Part shown: positions 24,102-34,964 of the stretch, piece by piece | Layout of the letters: every line of letters begins with the position of its first letter | Position numbering within the stretch: the stretch's first letter is position 1 | Origin: Cyprinodon diabolis | Taxonomy: Eukaryota > Chordata > Actinopteri > Cyprinodontiformes > Cyprinodontidae | Length of the DNA: 64,000 bases | Direction: 5' to 3' | Assembly (NCBI GenBank): GCA_030533445.1 | Contig: CM060064.1 | Span: forward strand, 3,658,916-3,722,915 | The notes under the pieces: model-generated | The model's input: only the letters and a program-made list of their open reading frames with translations | Databases searched by the model: none | What the model was told of the DNA's origin: nothing | Position numbers and translations under genes: made by a program

Positions 24102-25811
24102 TCAGAAGTCAGCTGCACAGGATTCAGGTTGCTGTGTGAAACGCAGGTGATGGTGGAGAACTTCCCCCTTCTGAGGTGTGGGAGAATAGGGCTTAAAACG
24201 GAAAGCAGCAGGTTGGGGTGCAGTAGAGGCTGGAACATAGGGCTTAAAACGAAAGCCAGCATCTGAAGGAGGCAGCTGCGTCCGAGTGCACACCTTCTCT
24301 GGCTGGTTAGGTCTGGATTCCATCAGAGCCGTTGCTGTGGAAACAGAAGCCTTAGCAGATGTAGCAGGAGCTGCCGTGGTGATAGGAGCTGAGGAAGAAG
24401 TTGGGGTTCACAGGCTCTGCGTGGTCTCCCTCTCCCTGCTGGGCTGAGCAGGCTTGGATCCTGTGGAAGCAGGAGCTTTGACGGCTGCAGCAGGGGCTGA
24501 GTGAGGATCTGAGGGCCTTGGGCTCTGCGTGGTCTCCCTCTCCCTGCTGGGCTGAGCAGGCTTGGATCCTGTGGAAGCAGGAGCTTTGATGGCTGCAGCA
24601 GGGGCTGAGTGAGGATCTGAGGGCCTCGGGCTCTGCGTGGTCTCCCTCTCCCTGCTGGGCTGAGCAGGCTTGGATCCTGTGGAAGCAGGAGCTTTGATGG
24701 CTGCAGCAGGGGCTGAGTGAGGATCTGAGGGCCTCGGGCTCTGCGTGGTCTCCCTCTCCCTGCAGGGCTGAGCAGGCTTGGATCCTGTGGAAGCAGGAGC
24801 TTTGATGGCTGCAGCAGGGGCTGAGTGAGGATCTGAGGGCCTCGGGCTCTGCGTGGTCTCCCTCTCCCTGCAGGGCTGAGCAGGCTTGGATCCTGTGGAA
24901 GCAGGAGCTTTGATGGCTGCAGCAGGGGCTGAGTGAGGATCTGAGGGCCTCGGGCTCTGCGTGGTCTCCCTCTCCCTGCAGGGCTGAGCAGGCTTGGATC
25001 CTGTGGAAGCAGGAGCTTTGATGGCTGCAGCAGGGGCTGAGTGAGGATCTGAGGGCCTCGGGCTCTGCGTTGTCTCCCTCTGCCTGCAGGGCTGAGCAGG
25101 CTTGGATCCTGTGGAAGCAGGGGCCTTGGTGGCTGCAGCAGGAGCCACAGGAGTAGCTGAGGGTCTAAGGCTTTGTGTGGCGTCCCACATTAGGCCTAGT
25201 TCCTTTTTGCTGTGCTCTAATGTCTTTTCCCTGAGCCGTCTTCCCAGATTTCTCCGGGCCCATTTAGTGGCTATTATAAATGAGGCCTTTAAGTTGCCTC
25301 CAAAGGTGCAGAGTGTCTGTTTAAAACCGGTAATGCTGTCCTGATTGTGTTTTTTCATAGTCTGGATTGTGTTGAGAGCCCACTGTTTAGCATTATCCTC
25401 AATAATAGTCTTAGTGTTATTTTTACTGCTAGCCGGTTTGATCACCTCAGTTAGATGATTTTTAATTTTAAGCAGGGCTGGTGGAAGTTCATTAGGTTTA
25501 GTCACATTTTCTAAGCAATGTGGTGCTTTAATCAGCTTAAACCACATTCTGACCTTCTGCTTAAAGAGAGGATCCCCAGATTCTGCATGGGTCTGCTGCG
25601 GTTCTGTCGGCCGTGTGCTGCTGCGGATGGTTCTGGTGGCCAGAGGTGGGCGCTGGGTCTTAGTATGCCGCGTTGGTGGTTCTGCTGGGCTGATTGGGCT
25701 CTGTGTTTCTGCTCTGCATGTGCAGGTCTTACCCGGCTTTGCTTCTGGTTCCGGTCGGATTCCTGCTTGGTTCCGCCGCGGTTCTGTTCGGTTCGGCCGG
25801 TTGGGTGTCAT
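24102..25811 (-). pseudogene. Pro/Ala-rich reading frame with 36-residue repeats, probably element-derived
   Basis: An antisense frame begins with ATG at 25811 and runs 467 codons to a TGA at 24408-24410. It then stays open in the same frame to about 24102, so the TGA looks like an internal nonsense change (or a readthrough site). Residues ~1-85 are Pro/Arg-rich. Residues ~86-210 are a compact segment with WFKLIKAPHCLENV, KQWALNTIQTMKKH and TKWARRNLGRRL. After that come seven 36-residue repeats ending RETTQS. The middle segment looks to me like an ORF1-type retroelement protein, but I cannot name the family, and a host gene is not excluded. The repeats are Pro/Ala/Ser-rich and likely disordered. 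Confidence 0.5.
24411..25166 (-). repeat. 108-bp coding minisatellite, ~7 copies
   Basis: A 108-bp unit (36 codons) is repeated about seven times with no frame change. Six copies are nearly identical, and the copy at the 25.1-kb side is diverged. Differences cluster in a few codons (a Cys/Ser alternation before RERETT, and Ile/Val before KAPASTGSK), which suggests recent unequal exchange. Confidence 0.9.
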
Positions 25812-26035
25812 TGCGGCCGGGTCTGGAGGCCGGGAATGTAAAAGGACTAGATGGAAGAAAAATCAGAAGACTAGAATTCGTCTACTGGAGCCGTTGTCAG
25901 TAATCAATAAAACGACACAAAATAACTGCTTTCAATACCATGTATTAGACAAATTTAAAGTAAACAAGACAACATACATAAGTAAACAAGACAACATACA
26001 TAAAACCCAAAATAAATACAAAAAAAATATTTTTA
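25812..26035. other. Junction sequence between two elements
   Basis: Non-coding. It contains a 20-bp direct duplication, ACAAGACAACATACATAAGT then ACAAGACAACATACATAAA (25969-26003). The LINE reading frame on the right degrades into unrelated residues at about 26035, so the LINE is truncated here. Confidence 0.5.
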
Positions 26036-27397
26036 ACTCCTATCAATGCTCTATTCATTTCAAACAATGTAAATTCTTTATCTAAAATACTTCCATCAAT
26101 CTCTTTTCTATTTAAAATTTCTCTATTATCTTCAATCATTTCCAATCTCCATGATAATTCTTCATTTGATAAATTTTTTGAACTATGCACCTTCACAAAG
26201 GACCTTCCAAACATCTCTGCTTTTTCCTTGTTTGTTATAGCTTCACACTGATCATCTTTAATTATAGGTAAAGAAAAATCCCTTCTAATTCCTCCCATCT
26301 TTCTAATCATTCCCCAGATCTCATTTATTTTAACGTCCATTCCAATTGTACTACAAAAACTTCTCCAATAATTCTTTTTTGATTGTTTAACTGTTCTCCT
26401 AACTTTAGATTGTGCTTTTTTTGTATAATATTAAATTATCAAATGAATGATTTATTTTTAACTTTTTAAATGCTTTATTCCTAACTTTAATAGCTTCTTT
26501 ACATTCATTGTTCCACCAAGGAACCATTTTCTTTTTCTTCAATCCAGTAGATTTGCAAATGGCCTTTTCTGCAGATTCGTATATTATATTTGTAATCATT
26601 GAATTTAATTCTTCAATATTATTGCTTAAGTTTGGCATAATCTCCATAAATATGTCACTTGCTATCTTTTTGTACATTTCCCAATTAGCTTCCCTCATTC
26701 TCCATTTAGGATACCAATTTTCTTCAACTGCTACTTTAAAATTATTCAATTTAAGCAGAATAGGATAATGATCACTTCCAAGGGAGTTATCATTCATTAC
26801 TTCCCATTGACTTATTCCTGCTATCTGATCTGAGACTATAGTAAGATCAATTGCAGATTCTGCTCCATGCCCTACATCAAATCTAGTACCTCTTCCATCA
26901 TTTAGACAAGTTAAGTTATTATCATCCATAAATTCCTCAATTATGTTTCCATTTTCATCATTCCTTTTACTTCCCCATAAGGTATTATCAGCATTAAAAT
27001 CTCCACATAAAATATTTTTAACATTTTCCTTCACATAAATACTATCCAGTATTTCTCTACTTATTTTTTTACATGGGTTATAATAATTTATTATATTAAA
27101 TTTTGATTTACTAATCCATACCTCAATCCCTATTACTTCTATTTCTTCATTTATATTCAAAACTTTATAATTAATTCCCTGCTGAACAAATATGGCAACA
27201 CCTCCTCCTACATTTGGATTTCTATCTTTACGTAGTGCAATATATCCACTAAGAATAAAATTAAGTGATGGTTTTAACCAGGTTTCTTGAATACATACTA
27301 TATTTGGTTTAACATTCTGTCTTTCAATAAAATATTTTAACTCTTGGACATTAGCAATTAAGCTTCTTGCATTCCACTGTAATATGGATAAAACCAT
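26036..27397 (-). pseudogene. LINE ORF2: endonuclease domain, RT missing
   Basis: Antisense ORF2 of an I/Jockey-like LINE, with ATG at 27395-27397. Endonuclease motifs appear in order: LQWNARS (Asn), CIQETWLKP (Glu), LCGDFNADNTLWGS (Asp/Asn) and GSDHYPI (catalytic Asp-His). These fit the exonuclease-endonuclease-phosphatase fold that nicks target DNA. The frame is lost in an A-run near 26425, continues in another frame (IGMDVKINEIWGMIRKMGG) to about 26036 and ends before any reverse transcriptase motif. The copy is therefore truncated and inactive. The start codon shares one base with the ORF1 stop (TGATG at 27399-27395). Confidence 0.85.
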
Positions 27398-27699
27398 CAA
27401 ATGTCATCATTCCTGGACTGTTGACTTTCATTAATCCCTGTTAAAACTGCACTGATTGACTCAAAAGACAGGTCTTCCATCTCAAGGTATTTTTCTGCTG
27501 CTTTGATTATTATTTTAATTCGCTCTGTTCTACTATCTGTCTGAGCTGAACAATTTATTACTTCCACAATAAATGCAACAAATTTATTTTTATCCACAAT
27601 CATTGTATTTCCTGAGGTATTCAGGCTCTGGGTTTGCTCTGTTTTTTGAGGTGGAGTGTGAGGCACAGAAATACTTTTAGCATTAACATTTGAGTTACT

Positions 27700-28343
27700 T
27701 ACCTTTTTACGACGGAGTATTAGGGCCACACATGAAGAGAAAAAATATTTTTGCCATGACGAGATTAAACTCGACATGTCGACTTTAAAGTCGACATGTC
27801 ATTAAACTCGCCATTTCGAGAATAAAGTTGAAATGTCATGTTGAGTTTAATTTCGACGTGTCGACAATAAAGTTGAAATTAGTTCAAGAGAGCCAACCGC
27901 TGCACAGGATACATGCACAGAATCAGACATGCCTTGTGTAGATGATTTGGTCAAATTGTACTTTCTGTGATGATTATACAGTTATACAGTTGCAGCACGT
28001 CAAAGACTACCTTCACTCTTAAAACGCAGACTGCAGCTGTGGAGCGCGGTTGCTCTTTTCTCCAAACGCAGACTGCAGCTGTGGAGCGCGGTTGCTCTTT
28101 TCTCCAAACTTTGGAATGTCGAGATTAAAGTCGCCACGATATATCAACTTTATTCTCGAAATGACGAGTTTAAAGTCGACACGTCGAGATTAAACTCAAC
28201 GTGACATTTCAACTTTATTCTCGAAATGTTGAGTTTAATCTCGACGTGTCGACTTTAAAGTCGACATGTCGAGTTTAATCTCGTCATGGCAAAAATATTT
28301 TTTCTCTTCATGTGTGGCCCTAATACTCCGTCGTACCTTTTTA
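27700..28343. mobile_element. Non-autonomous DNA transposon with long inverted repeats and 10-bp target duplication
   Basis: A 624-bp insert (27710-28333) inside LINE ORF1. The ends are long inverted repeats: the left begins CGACGGAGTATTAGGGCCAC, and the right is its mirror, matching for about 90 bp. The target TACCTTTTTA is duplicated at 27700-27709 and 28334-28343. Further inside, both arms are built from TCGA-centred palindromes such as GTCGACTTTAAAGTCGAC. There is no transposase. Long inverted repeats with a 9-11 bp duplication point to a Mutator-like family; this is inference. Confidence 0.85.
28022..28105. repeat. 42-bp tandem duplication inside the transposon
   Basis: Two adjacent identical copies of a 42-bp unit beginning AAACGCAGACTGCAGCTGTG, at 28022-28063 and 28064-28105, lie in the core of the inverted-repeat element. 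Confidence 0.9.
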
Positions 28344-29197
28344 ACTGCATCTGCATAGGTAACTTTTTCTTTGACACGTATATTTTGTACCTGTACTGCT
28401 CTTTTATGAGCTTCACATCCTTTAAATGTAGCACTGTGTTCCCCATCACAGTTACAGCACCTTATCTTAGTTCCTTCAGAACATTTCCCATATTCATGCT
28501 CCCCTCCACACTTGGAACACCTGGCCTTAGCTCTGCAAGCAGCAGCAATATGTCCGAACCTCTGACATTTGTAACACCTGGTTGGTGGAGGAATGTATTG
28601 CCTAACTGTATAGCTGACAAACCCAATCATCATTTTTTCAGGTAATCTATCTTCTTCTAGTACTAACATAACTGATTTACTAGGACTTTTAACTCCTTCT
28701 CCTGTAGCAAACAGACGTTTCACTTTAATCACTCGAGCTCCTTTTATATTACCTTTAATCTCTTCCTCCATCAAATCAGTTGCTACTCCATATATTACTC
28801 CCATTACTTTTCCTCTTTCCTGCCATATTTGCGGCTTGATTGTTTTTCCCAACAACGTCTTGCTTCTCATTAGTCCCTGCACCTGATCTCTATCTCTGCA
28901 TAATACCAATAGATTGCCATCTCTTAGCGTTTTGACTGTATTCACTTCACCTACTATTTTATATATTGCCTCACTTATCTTTAACGGATTCAATGCACAT
29001 GGGTTCTGGAATCTAAGAATCACTTTCATTTCATTTCTTGTATTTTCCTCTCTTTTTTCTTCATCAGATTCAATTCCTTTCCTTTTCTTATTTCCTCGAC
29101 TCACTGTTTGCCAGTTTCCTGTTTTACCACTTCTATTACAATAATCACAACTCATACTACAATTATCCGAGTCATCTAATTCTTCGCATTCTTCCAT

Positions 29198-29850
29198 CTT
29201 ACTTCCTTATTTAAAGTTATCTACAACTAACTCCAAATTACACCTCCGTCACTTTAACTTCAACCAACAAATTTTCGCTCCGCCAGCACCGTCCCGACCC
29301 AACCGACTGGTGCTGCCTCAACTAGAACACTTCTAATCTCTGTTAGTTTTCTTCTGTTTGTTGCTGCTGTCTCTCCACCACAGAAATGGCGCTAACTACC
29401 CTAAATGCATTGCGCTTTTGCGGAAGTGATGTACACTGTCAAAGACCGATAGGCACCCCCGTTCCCCTGTGGGCCAACTGCTCATCAAGGCCAATACCAC
29501 CACCAACCCCCCAAACCCATCCACCAAACCTCCTGGCTTTCCTGAAAAAAAAAAAAAAAAAAACCCTGGTTAGCCAGCCCGCACGAACCATGCAGAACCC
29601 CTCACCCTGGACGAAGCCAGTGCCAGGAGACGGCATGGACCGAGGTAGGGGACGGACATGAAGCCCTACAAACATTCATTTTGGCCATTTCTATAACTGG
29701 ATCAACATGAGCAAGTGTGAGATGGGTCCAGTGTTGGGCCTTCCAAGCTAAAGGGGTTAAAGCATAGATGTTTTTTTGGGGGATAAAGGTTTTCCAAGAA
29801 AGCCCAGAAGATGCCTTTGAGTCACTGACCTGCAGTATTCACTCCTCCTG
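29198..29850. other. Probable LINE 5' UTR and unassigned spacer
   Basis: 29198-29390 lies directly upstream of the antisense LINE ORF1 and is probably its 5' untranslated region; the exact 5' end is not visible. An A-run of about 19 (29546-29564) sits in a C-rich stretch. The open frames at 29386-29675 run through this homopolymer and have no domain. Confidence 0.4.
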
Positions 29851-31356
29851 GTTAAACTATTAACTATTATTTCCAGGTAAATGGAAGGAGTCCAAAATTA
29901 AACCATTACCTAAAAATAAAAAAGCTGCTTTTACATGACCTAACTGTCGACCTATTAGTGTACTTCCTCTAATGAGCAAGATTATGGAAAAAATTGCATT
30001 CCAACAGATGCAAAAATATTTCACCACCAATAGGCTCATTACTAAGTATCAGCATGCATTTAGAGAGAGTTATTCCACTTGCACTGCTTTAACTCACACG
30101 ACAGACAAAAGGCTGGAAGAACTAGACTCAAACAGGTTACTGTAGTAGGGGCAGTAATGTTAGATTTCAGTGCTGCTTTCGATCTGATTGACCATGCAAT
30201 ATTGTTGAAAAAACTAGAACGCTATGGATTTTCTCCCTCTGCTCTGTCATGGATGGATTCTCCACTCTTATACTCTATTTTTTTTTACAAATTATCTGCC
30301 CTGCATACTGGAGAATACAACTATAGTTATGTATGCAGATGACTCCACATTGTATTGTGCAGCACAAACATCTGACCGTGTGTCAAACTTACATAATTAT
30401 GATTTAGAAAAATTGAGCAGGTGGGTTAAAGAAAATAAATTGGAATTAAATATAGAAAAAACAACATCTATCACTTTTGGAAGTAATCATAAATAAAAAA
30501 ATGAAACCTCACTATGTTTGTTAGTCAACGGGCTGAAACTGAAGCAAGTAAAGGAAATTAAAGGGAGTCATCTTAGACTCACACCTGTCTTGGGCTGCTC
30601 ATGTAGATGGTATTGTGGCTAAAATGGGTAAAGGCATTATGATGGTGAAGAAATGTGTTTCATTCATACCCGCTGCTTTTGCTAAACAGGTTGTACAGTC
30701 TCTTGTCCTGAGTTATCTGGAGTATTGCCCAGTGATATGGTCATCTGCTTCACAGAGTGAGCTTCACAAGCTTCAGCTTGCACAAAACAGGGCGGCCAGA
30801 GTGGTCCTTCAGTGCTCACAAAGAACAAATGTGGCTTCAATGCATAGACGGCTTTCATGGTTAACAGTTACCTATAAACTTAAATTAAGACTCCTCCTAT
30901 TTATATGGAATGTTTTCTTCAAAAAACAGCCTTCACTTTTTGCTGAACATTTAGTCCTTCTTGAAAAAAGTCATAATTATTTAACAAGGCGGGCACTAGG
31001 TGGAGACATTAAACCCCCACTCAGAACAAACTATCTAATCCACAGTGTATTATAGAACCATATGTCACTGGAACCAACTGCCAATAACTACGCTAAGAGT
31101 CCAGAACAGAACAAGCTTCAAAAAGATACTGTCTTTAGAACTACTGCAGATGATATGATGAACTGACCTGTGTATATATGTTGTATATTTCTACTCTTTT
31201 TCATGTTCCTATTATTTCCTAATGTGCAACTTGTGCAATTTTTTTAATGGTTTGTTCATAATGTAATGTAATTTCTTTATGTGAGGACCCCAGGAAGATT
31301 AGTGGCCATTTATTTGGCAGCTAATGGGGATCCTAATAAAACTAAACTAAACTAAA
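29850..31356 (+). pseudogene. Rex1/Babar-like LINE, RT to 3' end, decayed
   Basis: A 5'-truncated non-LTR retrotransposon. Reverse transcriptase motifs appear in order across several frames: KIKPLPKNKKA, then CRPISVLPLMSKIMEK, LDFSAAFDLIDH (palm Asp), YADDSTLYCAA (catalytic YADD) and RWVKENKLELN. The C-terminal part at 30615-31055 includes SYLEYCPVIWSSAS and AQNRAARVVL. Frame changes or stops lie near 29937, 30140, 30290 and 30495-30600. The copy ends at about 31356 with GGGGATCCTAATAAA followed by ACTAA repeats, a short tandem tail like that of Rex1/CR1-group elements. Reference to Rex1/Babar rests on these motifs and the tail. Confidence 0.8.
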
Positions 31357-31359
31357 CAT

Positions 31360-31640
31360 GAAGTGGTAGCTGACAGTGGCTTGCATTGTGTTATTGCAGC
31401 ATCCCTCACAATGAGCTTGCATATGGTGACAGTGAGGTGAAAAATTCCCCTTAAACAGAAGGAAAACCTCGAGCCGATGCTTAACCAGGCTCAGTGTGTG
31501 AGCAGCCTTCAGATGAGACCAACTGGGTTTCAAGGAGACAGCAGCAGACATAGAAAAGGCACATCTGCCGCTTCATTCCCATTTCCCATCACTGACTCCT
31601 GGGAACGTTTCAGCTGCTTTCATCGTATCTTTATAATCTC
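31360..31640 (-). repeat. L2/Maui-like LINE 3'-UTR copy, diverged
   Basis: Contains ACCAGGCTCAGTGTG, AACTGGGTTTCAAGGAGACA and GCATCCCTCACAATGAGCTTGC. These are the same landmarks as the better-preserved copies at 38487-38990, 57130-57905 and 61918-62203. Orientation is inferred from the RT-bearing copy at 37330-38165. Confidence 0.6.
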
Positions 31641-33095
31641 TCCTATGTTATCAGCTCAGTAACATAATCAAAGTTATTTTTGTTCAGTCAATAAAATCAA
31701 ACCCCAGTCAAACAAAAATGAAAGTGCATCCTGATATGACTGGTTTAGTCTAATTTTGTTGACCTAATATTTATCAGTTCTTCATCATAGTTGTCTTTAC
31801 CTTCTCATCTTCAGCTGCCGTTTTACTGCGTTCACATCTTCTCCCCCACAGCGATATCACCTTTGAATTTCTTTTTTCTTTTCATTGTACATCATCGTTA
31901 CACATTTCCCAGGACTTTGACTCGCTTTACAAATATATGCTTAACAATCAGTAAGACTCAAATTCAAATTATGCATGTTTGGGTTTTTTTTGTTTTTGTT
32001 TTTTACTTCATCAATGAATGAAAAGGAATCCACTTAACAGAAGAGACAAGTTTTCTTTAGCTGGTTTAATTATATTAGTTCTTAATCATTAGATTTTTTT
32101 TCCATGAATACTTCATGGGTTATATCTTTAATCAAGATTTAACTTTTAACTCTCTGCCATTTCCATTCTATCAATAGCCTAAATTCTATCCTTAGTCATC
32201 CTAAATCAAGGATTGAATAGCTTGTGGAAATGTATTCTTTTACAGCATTATGAGGTACATTACAGCTTGTTTTTCCCTCATCAGGGTAGTTTGAAAAGGA
32301 GTTGTCCTCCTTTTTGGATGCTTTTTGGACCTCTGAATATAGAGGTTTTTGATCATAACCTTTTTTCTTTTTTTTGTTTCATACAGTAGCCTATAGAACT
32401 TGTAACACTTGCAATAAAACATATTTTTGAGCTCAGACACCATTTTCTGCGAATATTTTAGCACATTATATCCAGGGAACAGAGTTTCCTTTTCCGTCAC
32501 GTCACAGGACAAAGGTTAACAAATTAAAGGGTAATTTTAGATAAAAGCAAGTTAAACAGTATGTTATTCACTTCAGAAAGTCTTTTTTTTTCTTTTCAAA
32601 AATACCAATAGTGTGTTCAAAGTGTTTTTTTAATGTTTTTATTTGATGTACAGCATTAATAAATAAATGTAATATGTGAGAGGTCATACTTTCTTTGCTA
32701 AAATTTACATTCTGACTTCAAAATCTACAATGAAACTTACATAATATGTACATTATTGCAAATATAAACTATGTGTATAATTTATTTGACCGCTAAATTA
32801 CCTTTTGTATTTGAAAAAATAAAAAACATCACTCTGTGACGGGGTGGAATGGACAAATCTAAGGACTGCACCATTTAAATTTCATAGTTGCTCAAATTTG
32901 GTTGACATGATTCATGCTACAATTAATGACAGACACCGACAGAAATAACCACTGCTTTATTTAAAAACAGCTCATCAAAAAACAAAAAAACAAAAAAAAA
33001 AACAATAATCACAGCTTACTTTGGGTAGTAGGATCATTTACAGCTGTTCTCTGCAAGATACTTTTGATGTAGTTTTTCATTGATTCTTTCAACCA
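31641..33095. other. A+T-rich non-coding sequence
   Basis: No gene seen. It has poly-T and poly-A runs (31990-32010, 32350-32378, 32581-32590, A-rich at 32970-33005). One copy of the dispersed motif TGTGACGGGGTGGAA lies at 32835-32849. Confidence 0.4.
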
Positions 33096-33123
33096 TCAGT
33101 GACAAATGTGTCTGTGAGTTCTA

Positions 33124-33357
33124 CTAATCTGACCTTAACTGCTGCTGTCTCTGTGGATCAGAGTCTGGACTTTGTGGTGGGGGGAAGGCCCCCTCCATGT
33201 ATGTATGTTGTATGTTTGTCTTTTTGCCTTTCTCTATATCCCTTCTCCATCTCTCTCGCTCACATTCTAAATACTTTTGCCTCCTTTGCGCGTCAACATG
33301 ACGGCGTGCCCGACAACGCCTCTGATTTTCCGCTGCATTTAATGGACTCATTTTCAT
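33124..33357 (-). pseudogene. Short basic reading frame resembling a repeated fish protein start
   Basis: This antisense frame of 77 codons starts MKMSPLNAAENQRRCRARR and continues with ECERERWRRDIEKGKK. An Arg-rich, helical N-terminus of this kind recurs in predicted fish proteins, but I cannot assign a function. It ends without a domain. A degraded retrocopy or mobile-element-linked gene fragment is the likeliest reading. Chance is possible given the short length. Confidence 0.35.
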
Positions 33358-33787
33358 CCTCCAATATCATCCTGATAACACAGAACAAACTGTTCAATTT
33401 GATGCTGGGGGAGGAAAGTGTTAAAGAGATTTAAATATTTTATACTAATATCAATATGAAGAACATTGCCACCTATCACAAAGATTCCAACCCGTCAGGC
33501 TTTAGTGTGACGGGGTGGAAATCTAAAGCAATATGGCTCAATTTCTGGATATGTTAAAACCTGATGGTGCTGTTAGCATTAAAGTACAATGAAAAATGAA
33601 TGAATAATACAAATATAATTTCAAAATTTGATTAACAAATTGTTTTCCCCACTTTTTGTGTGTGACGGGGTGGATATGCTATGGTTAACAGAAAGGATTT
33701 TGAAGGTAAAATGTACCAAAAATGTTCTTAAAGAAAAAAACAGAACTCACCATTGTTTGGACTTCTCTTCTTCAAACTCTTGAATGA

Positions 33788-33838
33788 TGTCACTTCATGT
33801 TAGTGATGTCATTTCATGTTAGTAATGTCACTTCTAGG
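33788..33838. repeat. 19-bp tandem repeat
   Basis: ATGTCACTTCATGTTAGTG is followed directly by ATGTCATTTCATGTTAGTA and then ATGTCACTTC, giving about 2.5 copies. Confidence 0.85.
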
Positions 33839-34014
33839 AAGTGTATTGCATTTTGGTGCAAACTAACATTGGTGTGATGGGATGGAATATGAAATTGATG
33901 GAAATAGAAAAATCATGCTTTTTCAATTAAAAAATATGACCTTTTAATATAATTAACACATTTCCTATTGAGAGGAGAGTATTTCTAACCATAACAACAA
34001 AAAATGTTTAAGAT

Positions 34015-34036
34015 TTATTTATTTATTTATTTATTT
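34015..34036. repeat. (ATTT)n microsatellite
   Basis: Five uninterrupted ATTT units. Confidence 0.9.
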
Positions 34037-34822
34037 CATATTTCTTAAGTTTTACATTGCACGAATAAGAAAAATGGTCAGAGCGGACATGAGAAAATGA
34101 TTGCAGTTTAACATAACAAGTTATAAATGTGCAAAATATATATTTATTATTCAATTTTATTTGAACTCATGCTACCAACTAAACTTGAATCAAAGGCTTT
34201 AGACACTTAAAGTATTACTGACAGTTTTATTATGCTTCCTATTCCTCTTTGAATGTTACGGACCCAAACTTAACAGTTTTCATGGAATGACCCTTTTAGC
34301 TTTTTTAAAGAGGATGAGCACAGCACACGATCCATTCCGTTTTGATGGTCCTGTTTTTACACTAACAGGTGGGGTAGAGCATGGCAACGTCACAGTAAAA
34401 GGCATTCAAAAAGATAGGTCTTATTTCTGTCATCAGAAAACTGCTATTGTGTAAGGGGAGAAAGGATGTTTCTTTAGGGTATTGCTGTGTGCATTTTAAG
34501 CTTCCTTTCTTGAATAAAATAAATCTCAGAAAACTGAGTCCAACTGGCTAAATTCTTAATAAAGATGACATATTCCTGGGTCCATTTGGTTTCACATTTT
34601 GAACCTGTGATATCTGAGGATACCAAGACCTTTTGATTTTTTTTTTCTTACAGTCTGCTAGGCTAGTTGTTTATTTGTTAACAGAGTCAGAGTGACACTT
34701 GATCACTTTAGGTAATTGGAGACACATGGTGAGACGCACCTCAACATCAGGTATAAACTGAATATTGTTTACTAGCTACAAAGCTCAGAGAGCAGGGTTA
34801 GACCCGCCACTGACTTGACAGC

Positions 34823-34881
34823 TTCCAGGAAATGCAACAGTTGGTGTTGGTGACAGTTAAATAGAGGGGTGGAAGTGAAAC
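34823..34881 (+). promoter_or_regulatory. Candidate STAT and ETS/IRF sites upstream of calhm6
   Basis: TTCCAGGAA (34823-34831) is a perfect match to the palindromic STAT/GAS consensus TTCNNNGAA. GGAAGTGAAA (34871-34880) exactly fits the ETS-IRF composite element GGAANNGAAA and contains an IRF core. A TATA-like TTAAATAG lies between them at 34857-34864. All are within 145 bp of the calhm6 ATG. Mammalian CALHM6 is known as an interferon-responsive gene of myeloid cells, so the sites are plausible. Function is inference from position and consensus only. Confidence 0.5.
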
Positions 34882-34891
34882 TGTGATCAGT

Positions 34892-34938
<47 letters not shown>
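34892..34938. repeat. (CT)n microsatellite in calhm6 5' region
   Basis: About 23 uninterrupted CT dinucleotides, followed by CTGTCTGTCTG, end about 20 bp before the calhm6 ATG. The tract probably lies in the promoter or 5' untranslated region. Confidence 0.95.
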
Positions 34939-34942
<4 letters not shown>

Positions 34943-34964
34943 GTCTGACACTTTGCAGCTGACA

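Larger units (their letters stand above)
27397..29197 (-). pseudogene. LINE ORF1 (zinc-knuckle), split by a DNA transposon
   Basis: The ATG is at 29197. The first part (29197-28344) contains KVILRFQNP, RDGNLLVLC and three CCHC knuckles: CYKCQRFGHIAAAC, CSKCGGEHEYGKC and CCNCDGEHSATFKGC. Coding then breaks at VTYADAVKK because a 624-bp element is inserted. The rest (27709-27397) resumes with NSNVNAKS and ends at TGA 27399-27397. ORF1 proteins of this type bind LINE RNA. It is the same family as the ORF at 9-1199. Apart from the insertion I see no other break, so the LINE may have been intact until the transposon landed. Confidence 0.85.
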
